Positions 22,909 to 36,888 of a DNA stretch of 64,000 nucleotides are shown piece after piece. The notes under the pieces are model-generated. The model worked only from the letters and a program-made list of their open reading frames with translations. It ran no database searches and was not told where the DNA came from. Positions within the stretch are counted from its first letter, which is position 1, and each line of letters starts with the position of its first letter. The position numbers and the translations under genes are program-made. The stretch is from Antedon mediterranea (lineage: Eukaryota; Echinodermata; Crinoidea; Comatulida; Antedonidae). Where the stretch lies: the NCBI RefSeq assembly GCF_964355755.1, contig NC_092675.1, positions 12,725,312 to 12,789,311 of the forward strand, given 5' to 3'.

Positions 22909-25900
22909 TAGCTTCAAATCGCATTTGGAGACGTTTTAGACCATTTTGTGATTTTTGAAAAAACTTGTTAACATAAAAACACCAAAGTGCTTAGAATAGC
23001 TTCAAATCACATTTGGAGACGTTTTAGACCATTTTGTGATTTTCGAAAAAACTTGTTAACATAAAAACACGAAAGTGCTTAGAATAGCTTCAAATCGCAT
23101 TTGGAAACGTTTTAGACCATTTTGTGATTTTCGAAAAAAATTGTTAACATAAAAACACGAAAGTGCTTAGAATAGCTTCAAATCGCATTTGGAAACGTTT
23201 TAGACCATTTTGTGATTTTCGAAAAAAATTGTTAACATAAAAACACCAAAGTGTTTAGAATAGCTTCAAATCGCATTTGGAGACGTTTTAGACCAATTTG
23301 TGATTTTCGAAAAAACTTATCAACATAAAAACACCAAAGGGTTTAGAATAGCTTCAAATCGCATTTGGAGACGTTTTAGACCATTTTGTGATTTTCGAAA
23401 AAACTTGTTAACATAAAAACACGAAAGTGCTTAGAATAGCTTCAAATCGCATTTGGAAACGTTTTAGACCATTTTGTGATTTTCGAAAAAACTTGTTAAC
23501 ATAAAAACATGAAAGTGCTTAGAATAGCTTCAAATCGTATTTGGAGACGTTTTAGACCATTTTGTGATTTTCGAAAAAACTTGTTAACATAAAAACACCA
23601 ATGTGCTTAGAATAGCTTCAAATCGCATTTTGAGACGTTTTAGACCATTTTGTGCATTTCGATGAAACTTGGTTACACAAAAACATCAAAGTGCTTAAAA
23701 TCACATTATAAACCATTTTAGACCATTTTGAGCATTTCTATAACACTTTTCACACAAAAACATCAAAGAGCACAAAATAGCTTAATATCGTATTTAAAAA
23801 CGTTTTAGACCATTTTGAGCATTTCGACAAAACTTTTTCACAAAAAACACCAAAGTGCTTAGAATAGCTTCAAATCGCATTTGGAGACGTTTTAGACCAT
23901 TTTGTGATTTTCGAAAAAACTTGTTAACATAAAAACATCAAAGTGTACAGAATAACTTCAAATCGCATTTGGAGACCGTTTTAGGCCAATTTGTGATTTT
24001 CGAAAAAACTTGTTAACCTAAAAATACCAAAGTGTTTAGAATAGCTTCAAATCGCATTTGGAGACGTTTTAGAACATTTTGTGATTTTCGAAAAAACTTG
24101 TTAACATAAAAACACCAAAGTGCTTCAAATCGCATTTGGAGACATTTTAGACCAATTTGTGATTTTTGAAAAAACTTGTTAACATAAAAACACCAAAGTG
24201 CTTACAATAGCTTCAAATCGTATTTGGAGACGTTTTAGACCATTTTGTGATTTTCGAAAAAACTTGTTAACATAAAAACACCAAAGTACTTAGAATAGCT
24301 TCAAATCGCATTTGGAGACGTTTTAGACCATTTTATGCATTTCGATGAAACTTGGTTACACAAAAACATCAAAGTGCTTAAAATCACATTATAATCCGTT
24401 TTAGACCATTTTGAGCATTTCGATAACACTTTTCACACAAAAACATCAAAGAGCACAAAATAGCTTAATATCGTATTTAAAAACTTTTTAGACCATTTTG
24501 AGCATTTCGACAAAACTTTTTCACACAAAACACCAAAGTGCTTAGAATAGCTTCAAATCGCATTTGGAGACGTTTTAGACCATTTTGTGATTTTCGAAAA
24601 AAATTGTTAACATAAAAACATCAAAGTGTACAGAATAGCTTCAAATCGCATTTGGAGACCGTTTTAGGCCAATTTGTGATTTTCGAAAAAACTTGTTAAC
24701 CTAAAAATACCAAAGTGTTTAGAATAGCTTCAAATCGCATTTGGAGACGTTTTAGACCATTTTGTGATTTTCGAAAAAACTTGTTAACATAAAAACACCA
24801 AAGTGCTTCAAATCGCATTTGAGACATTTTAGACCAATTTGTGATTTTTGAAAAAACTTGTTAACATAAAAACACCAAAGTGCTTACAATAGCTTCAAAT
24901 CGTATTTGGCGACGTTTTAGACCATTTTGTGATTTTCGAAAAAACTTGTTAACATAAAAACACCAAAGTACTTAGAATAGCTTCAAATCGCATTTGGAGA
25001 CGTTTTAGACCATTTTATGCATTTCGATGAAACTTGGTTACACAAAAACATCAAAGTGCTTAAAATCACATTATAATCCGTTTTAGACCATTTTGAGCAT
25101 TTCGATAACACTTTTCACACAAAAACATCAAAGAGCACAAAATAGCTTAATATCGTATTTAAAAACGTTTTAGACCATTTTGAGCATTTAGACAAAACTT
25201 TTTCACACAAAACACCAAAGTGCTTAGAATAGCTTCAAATCGCATTTGGAGACGTTTTAGAACATTTTGTGTTTTTCGAAAAAAACTGTTAACATAAAAA
25301 CACCAAAGTGCTTAGAATAGCTTCAAATCGCATTTGGAGACGTTTTAGAACATTTTGTGTTCTTCGAAAAAACCTGTTAACATAAAAACACCAAAGTGCT
25401 TAGAATAGCTTCAAATCGCATTTGGAGACGTTTTAGACCATTTTGTGATTTTTGAAAAAACTTGTTAACATAAAAACACCAAAGTGCTTAGAATAGCTTC
25501 AAATCACATTTGGAGACGTTTTAGACCATTTTGTGATTTTCGAAAAAACTTGTTAACATAAAAACACGAAAGTGGTTAGAATAGCTTCAAATCGCATTTG
25601 GAAACGTTTTAGACCATTTTGTGATTTTAGAAAAAGATTGTTAACATAAAAACACCAAAGTGCTTAGAATCACAATATAAACCGTTTTAGACCATTTTGA
25701 GCATTTCGATAACAATTTTCACACAAAAACATCAAAGAGCACAAAATAGCTTAATATCGTATTTAAAAATGTTTTAGACAATTTTGAGCATTTAGATAAA
25801 ACTTTTTCACACAAAACACCAAAGTGCTTAGAATAGCTTCAAATCGCATTTGGAGACGGTTTAGACCATTTTGTGATTTTGAAAAAACTTGTTAACATAA

Positions 25901-28900
25901 AAACACCAAAGTGCTTAGAATAGCTTCAAATCGTATTTGGAGACGTTTTAGACCATTTTGAGATTTTCGAAAAAACTTGGTTACACAAAAACATCAAAGT
26001 GCTTAAAATCACATTATAAACCGTTTTAGACCATTTTGAACATTTCGATAACACTTTTCACACAAAAACATCAAAGAGCACAAAATAGCTTAATATCGTA
26101 TTTAAAAACGTTTTAGACCATTTTGAGCATTTCGACAAAACTTTTTCACACAAAACACCAAAGTGCTTAGAATAGCTTCAAATCGCATTTGGAGACGTTT
26201 TAGACCAATTTGTGCATTTCGATGAAACTTGATTACACAAAAACATCAACGTGCTTAAAATCACATTATAAACCGTTTTAGACCATTTTGAGCATTTCGA
26301 TAACACTTTTCACACAAAAACATCAAAGAGCACAAAATAGCTTAATATCGTATTTAAAAACGTTTTAGACCATTTTGAGCATTTAGACAAAACTTTTTCA
26401 CACAAAACACCAAAGTGCTTAGAATAGCTTCAAATCGCATTTGGAGACGTTTTAGACCATTTTGTGCATTTCGATGAAACTTGGTTACACAAAAACATCA
26501 AAGTGCTTAAAATGACATTATAAATCGTTTTAGACCATTTTGAGCATTTCGACAAAACTTTTTCACACAAAATACCAAAGGGCTTAGAATAGCTTCAAAT
26601 CGCATTTGGAGACGTTTTAGACCATTTTGTGATTTTCGAAAAAACTTTTTAACATAAAAACACCAAAGTGCTTAGAATAGCTTCAAATCACATTTGGAGA
26701 CGTTTTAGACCATTTTGTGATTTTCGAAAAAACTTGTTAACATAAAAACACGAAAGTGCTTAGAATAGCTTCAAATCGCATTTGGAAACGTTTTAGACCA
26801 TTTTGTGATATTCGAAAAAAATTGTTAACATAAAAACACCAAAGTGCTTAGAATCACATTATAAACCGTTTTAGACCATTTTGAGCATTTCGATAACAAT
26901 TTTCACACAAAAACATCAAAGAGCACAAAATAGCTTAATATCGTATTTAAAAATGTTTTAGACCATTTTGAGCATTTAGATAAAATTTTTCACACAAAAC
27001 ACCAAAGTGCTTAGAATAGCTTCAAATCGCATTTGGAGACGGTTTAGACCATTTTGTGATTTTGAAAAAACTTGTTAACATAAAAACACCAAAGTGCTTA
27101 GAATAGCTTCAAATCGCATTTGGAGACGTTTTAGACCATTTTGTGATTTTCGAAAAAACTTGTTAACATAAAAACACCAAAGTGCTTAGAATAGCTTCAA
27201 ATCGTATTTGGAGACGTTTTAGACCATTTTGAGATTTTCGAAAAAACTTGGTTAAACAAAAACATCAAAGTGCTTAAAATCACATTATAAACCGTTTTAG
27301 ACCATTTTGAGCATTTCGATAACACTTTTCACACAAAAACATCAAAGAGCACAAAATAGCTTAATATCGTATTTAAAAACGTTTTAGACCATTTTGAGCA
27401 TTTAGACAAAACTTTTTCACACAAAACACCAAAGTGCTTAGAATAGCTTCAAATCGCATTTGGAGACGTTTTAGACCATTTTGTGATTTTTGAAAAAACT
27501 TGTTAACATAAAAACACCAAAGTGCTTAGAATAGCTTCAAATCACATTTGGAGACGTTTTAGACCATTTTGTGATTTTCGAAAAAACTTGTTAACATAAA
27601 AACACGAAAGTGCTTAGAATAGCTTCAAATCGCATTTGGAAACGTTTTAGACCATTTTGTGATTTTCGAAAAAACTTGTTAACATAAAAACACGAAAGTG
27701 CTTAGAATCACATTATAAACCGTTTTAGACCATTTTGAGCATTTCGATAACAATTTTCACACAAAAACATCAAAGAGCACAAAATAGCTTAATATCGTAT
27801 TTAAAAATGTTTTAGACCATTTTGAGCATTTAGATAAAACTTTTTCACACAAAACACCAAAGTGCTTAGAATAGCTTCAAATCGCATTTGGAGACGTTTT
27901 AGACCATTTTGTGATTTTCGAAAAAACTTGTTAACATAAAAACACGAAAGTGCTTAGAATAGCTTCAAATCGCATTTGGAAACGTTTTAGACCATTTTGT
28001 GATTTTCGAAAAAAATTGTTAACATAAAAACACCAAAGTGTTTAGAATAGCTTCAAATCGCATTTGGAGACGTTTTAGACCAATTTGTGATTTTCGAAAA
28101 AACTTATCAACATAAAAACACCAAAGGGTTTAGAATAGCTTCAAATCGCATTTGGAGACGTTTTAGACCATTTTGTGATTTTGAAAAAACTTGTTAACAT
28201 AAAAACACCAAAGTGCTTAGAATAGCTTCAAATCGCATTTGGAGACGTTTTAGACCATTTTGTGATTTTCGAAAAAACTTGTTAACATAAAAACACCAAA
28301 GTGCTTAGAATAGCTTCAAATCGTATTTGGAGACGTTTTAGACCATTTTGAGATTTTCGAAAAAACTTGGTTACACAAAAACATCAAAGTGCTTAAAATC
28401 ACATTATAAACCGTTTTAGACCATTTTGAGCATTTCGGTAACACTTTTCACACAAAAACATCAAAGAGCACAAAATAGCTTAATATCGTATTTAAAAACG
28501 TTTTAGACCATTTTGAGCATTTAGACAAAACTTTTTCACACAAAACACCAAAGTGCTTAGAATAGCTTCAAATCGCATTTGGAGACGTTTTAGACCATTT
28601 TGTGCATTTCGATGAAACTTGGTTACACAAAAACATCAAAGTGCTTAAAATCACATTATAAATCGTTTTAGACCATTTTGAGCATTTCGACAAAACTTTT
28701 TCACACAAAATACCAAAGTGCTTAGAATAGCTTCAAATCGCATTTGGAGACGTTTTAGACCATTTTGTGATTTTTGAAAAAACTTGTTAACATAAAAACA
28801 CAAAAGTGCTTAGAATAGCTTCAAATCACATTTGGAGACGTTTTAGACCATTTTGTGATTTTCGAAAAAACTTGTTAACATAAAAACACGAAAGTGCTTA

Positions 28901-31900
28901 GAATAGCTTCAAATCGCATTTGGAAACGTTTTAGACCATTTTGTGATTTTCGAAAAAACTTGTTAACATAAAAACATGAAAGTGCTTAGAATAGCTTCAA
29001 ATCGTATTTGGAGACGTTTTAGACCATTTTGTGATTTTCGAAAAAACTTGTTAACATAAAAACACCAATGTGCTTAGAAAAGCTTCAAATCGCATTTTGA
29101 GACGTTTTAGACCATTTTGTGCATTTCGATGAAACTTGGTTACACAAAAACATCAAAGTGCTTAAAATCACATTATAAACCATTTTAGACCATTTTGAGC
29201 ATTTCGATAACACTTTTCACACAAAAACATCAAAGAGCACAAAATAGCTTAATATCGTATTTAAAAACGTTTTAGACCATTTTGAGCATTTCGACAAAAC
29301 TTTTTCACACAAAACACCAAAGTGCTTAGAATAGCTTCAAATCGCATTTGGAGACGTTTTAGACCATTTTGTGATTTTCGAAAAAACTTGTTAACATAAA
29401 AACATCAAAGTGTACAGAATAACTTCAAATCGCATTTGGAGACCGTTTTAGGCCAATTTGTGATTTTCGAAAAAACTTGTTAACCTAAAAACACCAAAGT
29501 GTTTAAAATAGCTTCAAATCGCATTTGGAGACGTTTTAGACCATTTTGTGATTTTCGAAAAAACTTGTTAACATAAAAACACCAAAGTGCTTCAAATCGC
29601 ATTTGGAGACATTTTAGACCAATTTGTGATTTTTGAAAAAACTTGTTAACATAAAAACACCAAAGTGCATACAATAGCTTCAAATCGTATTTGGAGACGT
29701 TTTAGACCATTTTGTGATTTTCGAAAAAACGTGTTAACATAAAAACACCAAAGTACTTAGAATAGCTTCAAATCGCATTTGGAGACGTTTTAGACCATTT
29801 TATGCATTTCGATGAAACTTGGTTACACAAAAACATCAATGTGCTTAAAATCACATTATAATCCGTTTTAGACCATTTTGAGCATTTCGATAACACTTTT
29901 CACACAAAAACATCAAAGAGCACAAAATAGCTTAATATCGTATTTAAAAACGTTTTAGACCATTTTGAGCATTTAGACAAAACTTTTTCACACAAAACAC
30001 CAAAGTGTTTAGAATAGCTTCAAATCGCATTTGGAGACGTTTTAGACCATTTTGTGATTTTCGAAAAAACTTGTTAACATAAAAACACCAAAGTGCTTCA
30101 AATCGCATTTGAGACATTTTAGACCAATTTGTGATTTTTGAAAAAACTTGTTAACATAAAAACACCAAAGTGCTTACAATAGCTTCAAATCGTATTTGGA
30201 GACGTTTTAGACCATTTTGTGATTTTCGAAAAAACTTGTTAACATAAAAACACCAAAGTACTTAGAATAGCTTCAAATCGCATTTGGAGACGTTTTAGAC
30301 CATTTTATGCATTTCGATGAAACTTGGTTACACAAAAACATCAAAGTGCTTAAAATCACATTATAATCCGTTTTAGACCATTTTGAGCATTTCGATAACA
30401 CTTTTCACACAAAAACATCAAAGAGCACAAAATAGCTTAATATCGTATTTAAAAACTTTTTAGACCATTTTGAGCATTTCGACAAAACTTTTTCACACAA
30501 AACACCAAAGTGCTTAGAATAGCTTCAAATCGCATTTGGAGACGTTTTAGACCATTTTGTGATTTTCGAAAAAAATTGTTAACATAAAAACATCAAAGTG
30601 TACAGAATAGCTTCAAATCGCATTTGGAGACCGTTTTAGGCCAATTTGTGATTTTCGAAAAAACTTGTTAACCTAAAAATACCAAAGTGTTTAGAATAGC
30701 TTCAAATCGCATTTGGAGACGTTTTAGACCATTTTGTGATTTTCGAAAAAACTTGTTAACATAAAAACACCAAAGTGCTTAGAATAGCTTCAAATCACAT
30801 TTGGAGACGTTTTAGACCATAAGTGCTTAGAATCACATTATAAACCGTTTTAGACCATTTTGAGCATTTCGATAACAATTTTCACACAAAAACATCAAAG
30901 AGCACAAAATAGCCTAATATCGTATTTAAAAATGTTTTAGACCATTTTGAGCATTTAGATAAAACTTTTTCACACAAAACAACAAAGTGCTTAGAATAGC
31001 TTCAAATCGCATTTGGAGACGTTTTAGACCATTTTGTGATTTTTGAAAAAACTTGTTAACATAAAAACACCAAAGTGCTTAGAATAGCTTCAAATCACAT
31101 TTGGAGACGTTTTAGACCATTTTGTGATTTTCGAAAAAACTTGTTAACATAAAAACACGAAAGTGCTTAGAATAGCTTCAAATCGCATTTGGAAACGTTT
31201 TAGACCATTTAGTGATTTTCGAAAAAACTTGTTAACATAAAAACACGAAAGTGCTTAGAATAGCTTCAAATCGCATTTGGAAACGTTTTAGACCATTTTG
31301 TGATTTTCGAAAAAAATTGTTAACATAAAAACACCAAAGTGTTTAGAATAGCTTCAAATCGCATTTGGAGACGTTTTAGACCAATTTGTGATTTTCGAAA
31401 AAACTTATCAACATAAAAACACCAAAGGGTTTAGAATAGCTTCAAATCGCATTTGGAGACGTTTTAGACCATTTTGTGATTTTCGAAAAAACTTGTTAAC
31501 ATAAAAACACGAAAGTGCTTAGAATAGCTTCAAATCGCATTTGGAAACGTTTTAGACCATTTTGTGATTTTCGAAAAAACTTGTTAACATAAAAACATGA
31601 AAGTGCTTAGAATAGCTTCAAATCGTATTTGGAGACGTTTTAGACCATTTTGTGATTTTCGAAAAAACTTGTTAACATAAAAACACCAATGTGCTTAGAA
31701 TAGCTTCAAATCGCATTTTGAGACGTTTTAGACCATTTTGTGCATTTCGATGAAACTTGGTTACACAAAAACATCAAAGTGCTTAAAATCACATTATAAA
31801 CCATTTTAGACCATTTTGAGCATTTCGATAACACTTTTCACACAAAAACATCAAAGAGCACAAAATAGCTTAATATCGTATTTAAAAACGTTTTAGACCA

Positions 31901-33936
31901 TTTTGAGCATTTCGACAAAACTTTTTCACACAAAACACCAAAGTGCTTAGAATAGCTTCAAATCGCATTTGGAGACGTTTTAGACCATTTTGTGATTTTC
32001 GAAAAAACTTGTTAACATAAAAACATCAAAGTGTACAGAATAACTTCAAATCGCATTTGGAGACCGTTTTAGGCCAATTTGTGATTTTCGAAAAAACTTG
32101 TTAACCTAAAAATATCAAAGTGTTTAGAATAGCTTCAAATCGCATTTGGAGACGTTTTAGACCATTTTGTGATTTTCGAAAAAACTTGTTAACATAAAAA
32201 CACCAAAGTGCTTCAAATCGCATTTGGAGACATTTTAGACCAATTTGTGATTTTTGAAAAAACTTGTTAACATAAAAACACCAAAGTGCTTACAATAGCT
32301 TCAAATCGTATTTGGAGACGTTTTAGACCATTTTGTGATTTTCGAAAAAACTTGTTAACATAAAAACACCAAAGTACTTAGAATAGCTTCAAATCGCATT
32401 TGGAGACGTTTTAGACCATTTTATGCATTTCGATGAAACTTGGTTACACAAAAACATCAATGTGCTTAAAATCACATTATAATCCGTTTTAGACCATTTT
32501 GAGCATTTCGATAACACTTTTCACACAAAAACATCAAAGAGCACAAAATAGCTTAATATCGTATTTAAAAACTTTTTAAACCATTTTGAGCATTTCGACA
32601 AAACTTTTTCACACAAAACACCAAAGTGCTTAGAATAGCTTCAAATCGCATTTGGAGACGTTTTAGACCAATTTGTGATTTTTGAAAAAACTTGTTAACA
32701 TAAAATCACCAAAGTGCTTAGAATAGCTTCAAATCGCATTTGGAGACGTTTTAGACCATTTTGTGATTTTCGAAAAAAATTGTTAACATAAAAACATCAA
32801 AGTGTACAGAATAGCTTCAAATCGCATTTGGAGACCGTTTTAGGCCAATTTGTGATTTTCGAAAAAACTTGTTAACCTAAAAATACCAAAGTGTTTAGAA
32901 TAGCTTCAAATCGCATTTGGAGACGTTTTAGACCATTTTGTGATTTTCGAAAAAACTTGTTAACATAAAAACACCAAAGTGCTTAGAATAGCTTCAAATC
33001 GCATTTGGAGACATTTTAAACCAATTTGTGATTTTCTAAAAAACTTATCAACATAAAAACACCAAAGGGTTTAGAATATCTTCAAATCGCATTTGGAGAC
33101 GTTTTAGACCATTTTGTGATTTTCGAAAAAACTTGTTAACATAAAAACACCAAAGTGCTTAGAATAGCTTCAAATCGCATTTGGAGACGTTTTAGACCAA
33201 TTTGTGATTTTCGAAAAAACTTATCAACATAAAAACACCAAAGGGTTTAGAATAGCTTCATTTGGAGACGTTTTAGACCATTTTGTGATTTTGAAAAAAC
33301 TTGTTAACATAAAAACACCAAAGTGCTTAGAATAGCTTCAAATCGCATTTGGAGACGTTTTAGACCATTTTGTGATTTTCGAAAAAACTTGTTAACATAA
33401 AAACACCAAAGTGCTTAGAATAGCTTCAAATCGTATTTGGAGACGTTTTAGACCATTTTGAGATTTTCGAAAAAACTTGGTTACACAAAAACATCAAAGT
33501 GCTTAAAATCACATTATAAACCGTTTTAGACCATTTTGAGCATTTCGATAACACTTTTCACACAAAAACATCAAAGAGCACAAAATAGCTTAATATCGTA
33601 TTTAAAAACGTTTTAGACCATTTTGAGAATTTAGACAAAACTTTTTCACACAAAACACCAAAGTGCTTAGAATAGCTTCAAATCGCATTTGGATACGTTT
33701 TAGAACATTTTGGGTTTTTCGAAAAAAACTGTTAACATAAAAACACCAAAGTGCTTAGAATAGCTTCAAATCGCATTTGGAGACGTTTTAGAACATTTTG
33801 TGTTCTTCGAAAAAACCTGTTAACATAAAAACACCAAAGGGCTTAGAATAGCTTCAAATCGCATTTGGAGACGTTTTAGACCATTTTGTGATTTTTGAAA
33901 AAACTTGTTAACATGAAAACACCAAAGTGCTTAGAA
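22909..33936 (+). repeat. 11,028-bp tandem megarepeat, copy 2
   Basis: This is the second, directly adjoining copy of the unit at 11,881-22,908. It keeps private marks of copy 1 such as CTATAACAC (23,738), TTTGGCGACG (about 24,908), GTGCATACAATAG (about 29,667) and CATAAAATCACC (about 32,701). Its own private changes are A at 25,629, A at 26,810, and the pair T at 23,123 and A at 23,140. At the last two sites the broken third copy at 33,937 agrees with copy 1, so those changes arose in copy 2 after the duplication or were brought in by conversion from a neighbouring A unit. Confidence 0.88.
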
Positions 33937-34207
33937 TAGCTTCAAATCGCATTTGGAGACGTTTTAGACCATTTTGTGATTTTTGAAAAAACTTGTTAAC
34001 ATAAAAACACCAAAGTGCTTAGAATAGCTTCAAATCACATTTGGAGACGTTTTAGACCATTTTGTGATTTTCGAAAAAACTTGTTAACATAAAAACACGA
34101 AAGTGCTTAGAATAGCTTCAAATCGCATTTGGAAACGTTTTAGACCATTTAGTGATTTTCGAAAAAACTTGTTAACATAAAAACACGAAAGTGCTTAGAA
34201 TAGCTTC
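33937..34207 (+). repeat. Broken third copy of the 11,028-bp megarepeat
   Basis: The start of a third megarepeat follows copy 2 at the correct spacing (22,056 bp from copy 1). The marks CCATTTAGTG (34,151) and C at 34,168 match copy 1 at 12,095 and 12,112. The copy stops inside TAGCTTC at 34,207, where the sequence changes abruptly to TTTAGAGCTTTTTGAGC. About 270 bp of the unit remain here. Confidence 0.82.
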
Positions 34208-34420
34208 TTTAGAGCTTTTTGAGCATTTCGAAAACTTTTACATAAAACATCAAAGTGCAATAGCTTCAAATCGCATTTAGGAGACGTTTTAGACCATTTT
34301 GTGCATTTCGAAAAAACTTTTCACACAAAAACATCAAATTGCACACAATAGCTTAATACCGTGTTTGAAATCGTTTTAAACCATTTTTGAGCATGTCGAT
34401 AAAACTTTTCACACAAAAAC
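34208..34420 (+). repeat. Diverged satellite island (213 bp)
   Basis: Here the monomers are clearly of the same family but unlike any others in the window. The first, cut unit reads TTTAGAGCTTTTTGAGC, then CATTTCGAAAACTTTTAC, then GTGCAATAGCTTC and an odd CGCATTTAGGAGAC. The second unit (34,286-34,372, 87 bp) mixes a B-like GTGCATTTCG with AAAAAACTTTTCACAC and a C-like end carrying AAATTGCACACAATAG, TAATACCGTG and TTTGAAATC. The third (from 34,373) begins GTTTTAAACCATTTTTGAG, has CATGTCGATAAAAC and is cut after CACACAAAAAC. Both edges fall inside monomers and join ordinary array. It could be an old relic, or a piece moved from an array edge or another chromosome. Confidence 0.85.
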
Positions 34421-36888
34421 TTTCGAAAAAACTTGTTAACATAAAAACACGAAAGTGCTTAGAATAGCTTCAAATCGCATTTGGAAACGTTTTAGACCAT
34501 TTTGTGATTTTCGAAAAAACTTGTTAACATAAAAACATGAAAGTGCTTAGAATAGCTTCAAATCGTATTTGGAGACGTTTTAGACCATTTTGTGATTTTC
34601 GAAAAAACTTGTTAACATAAAAACACCAATGTGCTTAGAATAGCTTCAAATCGCATTTTGAGACGTTTTAGACCATTTTGTGCATTTCGATGAAACTTGG
34701 TTACACAAAAACATCAAAGTGCTTAAAATCACATTATAAACCATTTTAGACCATTTTGAGCATTTCGATAACACTTTTCACACAAAAACATCAAAGAGCA
34801 CAAAATAGCTTAATATCGTATTTAAAAACGTTTTAGACCATTTTGAGCATTTCGACAAAACTTTTTCACACAAAACACCAAAGTGCTTAGAATAGCTTCA
34901 AATCGCATTTGGAGACGTTTTAGACCATTTTGTGATTTTCGAAAAAACTTGTTAACATAAAAACATCAAAGTGTACAGAATAACTTCAAATCGCATTTGG
35001 AGACCGTTTTAGGCCAATTTGTGATTTTCGAAAAAACTTGTTAACCTAAAAATATCAAAGTGTTTAGAATAGCTTCAAATCGCATTTGGAGACGTTTTAG
35101 ACCATTTTGTGATTTTCGAAAAAACTTGTTAACATAAAAACACCAAAGTGCTTCAAATCGCATTTGGAGACATTTTAGACCAATTTGTGATTTTTGAAAA
35201 AACTTGTTAACATAAAAACACCAAAGTGCTTACAATAGCTTCAAATCGTATTTGGAGACGTTTTAGACCATTTTGTGATTTTCGAAAAAACTTGTTAACA
35301 TAAAAACACCAAAGTACTTAGAATAGCTTCAAATCGCATTTGGAGACGTTTTAGACCATTTTATGCATTTCGATGAAACTTGGTTACACAAAAACATCAA
35401 TGTGCTTAAAATCACATTATAATCCGTTTTAGACCATTTTGAGCATTTCGATAACACTTTTCACACAAAAACATCAAAGAGCACAAAATAGCTTAATATC
35501 GTATTTAAAAACTTTTTAAACCATTTTGAGCATTTCGACAAAACTTTTTCACACAAAACACCAAAGTGCTTAGAATAGCTTCAAATCGCATTTGGAGACG
35601 TTTTAGACCAATTTGTGATTTTTGAAAAAACTTGTTAACATAAAATCACCAAAGTGCTTAGAATAGCTTCAAATCGCATTTGGAGACGTTTTAGACCATT
35701 TTGTGATTTTCGAAAAAAATTGTTAACATAAAAACATCAAAGTGTACAGAATAGCTTCAAATCGCATTTGGAGACCGTTTTAGGCCAATTTGTGATTTTC
35801 GAAAAAACTTGTTAACCTAAAAATACCAAAGTGTTTAGAATAGCTTCAAATCGCATTTGGAGACGTTTTAGACCATTTTGTGATTTTCGAAAAAACTTGT
35901 TAACATAAAAACACCAAAGTGCTTAGAATAGCTTCAAATCGCATTTGGAGACATTTTAAACCAATTTGTGATTTTCTAAAAAACTTATCAACATAAAAAC
36001 ACCAAAGGGTTTAGAATATCTTCAAATCGCATTTGGAGACGTTTTAGACCATTTTGTGATTTTCGAAAAAACTTGTTAACATAAAAACACCAAAGTGCTT
36101 AGAATAGCTTCAAATCGCATTTGGAGACGTTTTAGACCAATTTGTGATTTTCGAAAAAACTTATCAACATAAAAACACCAAAGGGTTTAGAATAGCTTCA
36201 TTTGGAGACGTTTTAGACCATTTTGTGATTTTGAAAAAACTTGTTAACATAAAAACACCAAAGTGCTTAGAATAGCTTCAAATCGCATTTGGAGACGTTT
36301 TAGACCATTTTGTGATTTTCGAAAAAACTTGTTAACATAAAAACACCAAAGTGCTTAGAATAGCTTCAAATCGTATTTGGAGACGTTTTAGACCATTTTG
36401 AGATTTTCGAAAAAACTTGGTTACACAAAAACATCAAAGTGCTTAAAATCACATTATAAACCGTTTTAGACCATTTTGAGCATTTCGATAACACTTTTCA
36501 CACAAAAACATCAAAGAGCACAAAATAGCTTAATATCGTATTTAAAAACGTTTTAGACCATTTTGAGAATTTAGACAAAACTTTTTCACACAAAACACCA
36601 AAGTGCTTAGAATAGCTTCAAATCGCATTTGGATACGTTTTAGAACATTTTGGGTTTTTCGAAAAAAACTGTTAACATAAAAACACCAAAGTGCTTAGAA
36701 TAGCTTCAAATCGCATTTGGAGACGTTTTAGAACATTTTGTGTTCTTCGAAAAAACCTGTTAACATAAAAACACCAAAGGGCTTAGAATAGCTTCAAATC
36801 GCATTTGGAGACGTTTTAGACCATTTTGTGATTTTTGAAAAAACTTGTTAACATGAAAACACCAAAGTGCTTAGAATAGCTTCAAATC
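34421..36888 (+). repeat. 2.47-kb copy of the megarepeat's right part
   Basis: From TTTCGAAAAAACTTG at 34,421 the sequence matches 31,481-33,948 at offset 2,940, and so also 20,453-22,920 in copy 1 (offset 13,968). Marks carried over are AAAAATATCAAAG, CATAAAATCACC, TTTTCTAAAAAAC, GGATACGTTTTAGAAC (G at 36,637, against 33,697 and 22,669) and AACATGAAAACACC. I noticed no difference inside. It ends at 36,889, where CAAATCACATTTG replaces CAAATCGCATTTG and one A unit is skipped. Confidence 0.83.

Noticed and set aside
29480-29683. Minus-strand open frame of 67 codons, identical to the one at 18,452
   Set aside because: It is the same place in megarepeat copy 2, exactly 11,028 bp further on. It shows duplication, not selection on a protein.
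34208-34420. Small transposon or gene fragment at the diverged island
   Set aside because: No terminal inverted repeats, target duplication or coding frame; the pieces align with the satellite monomer throughout, only more diverged.
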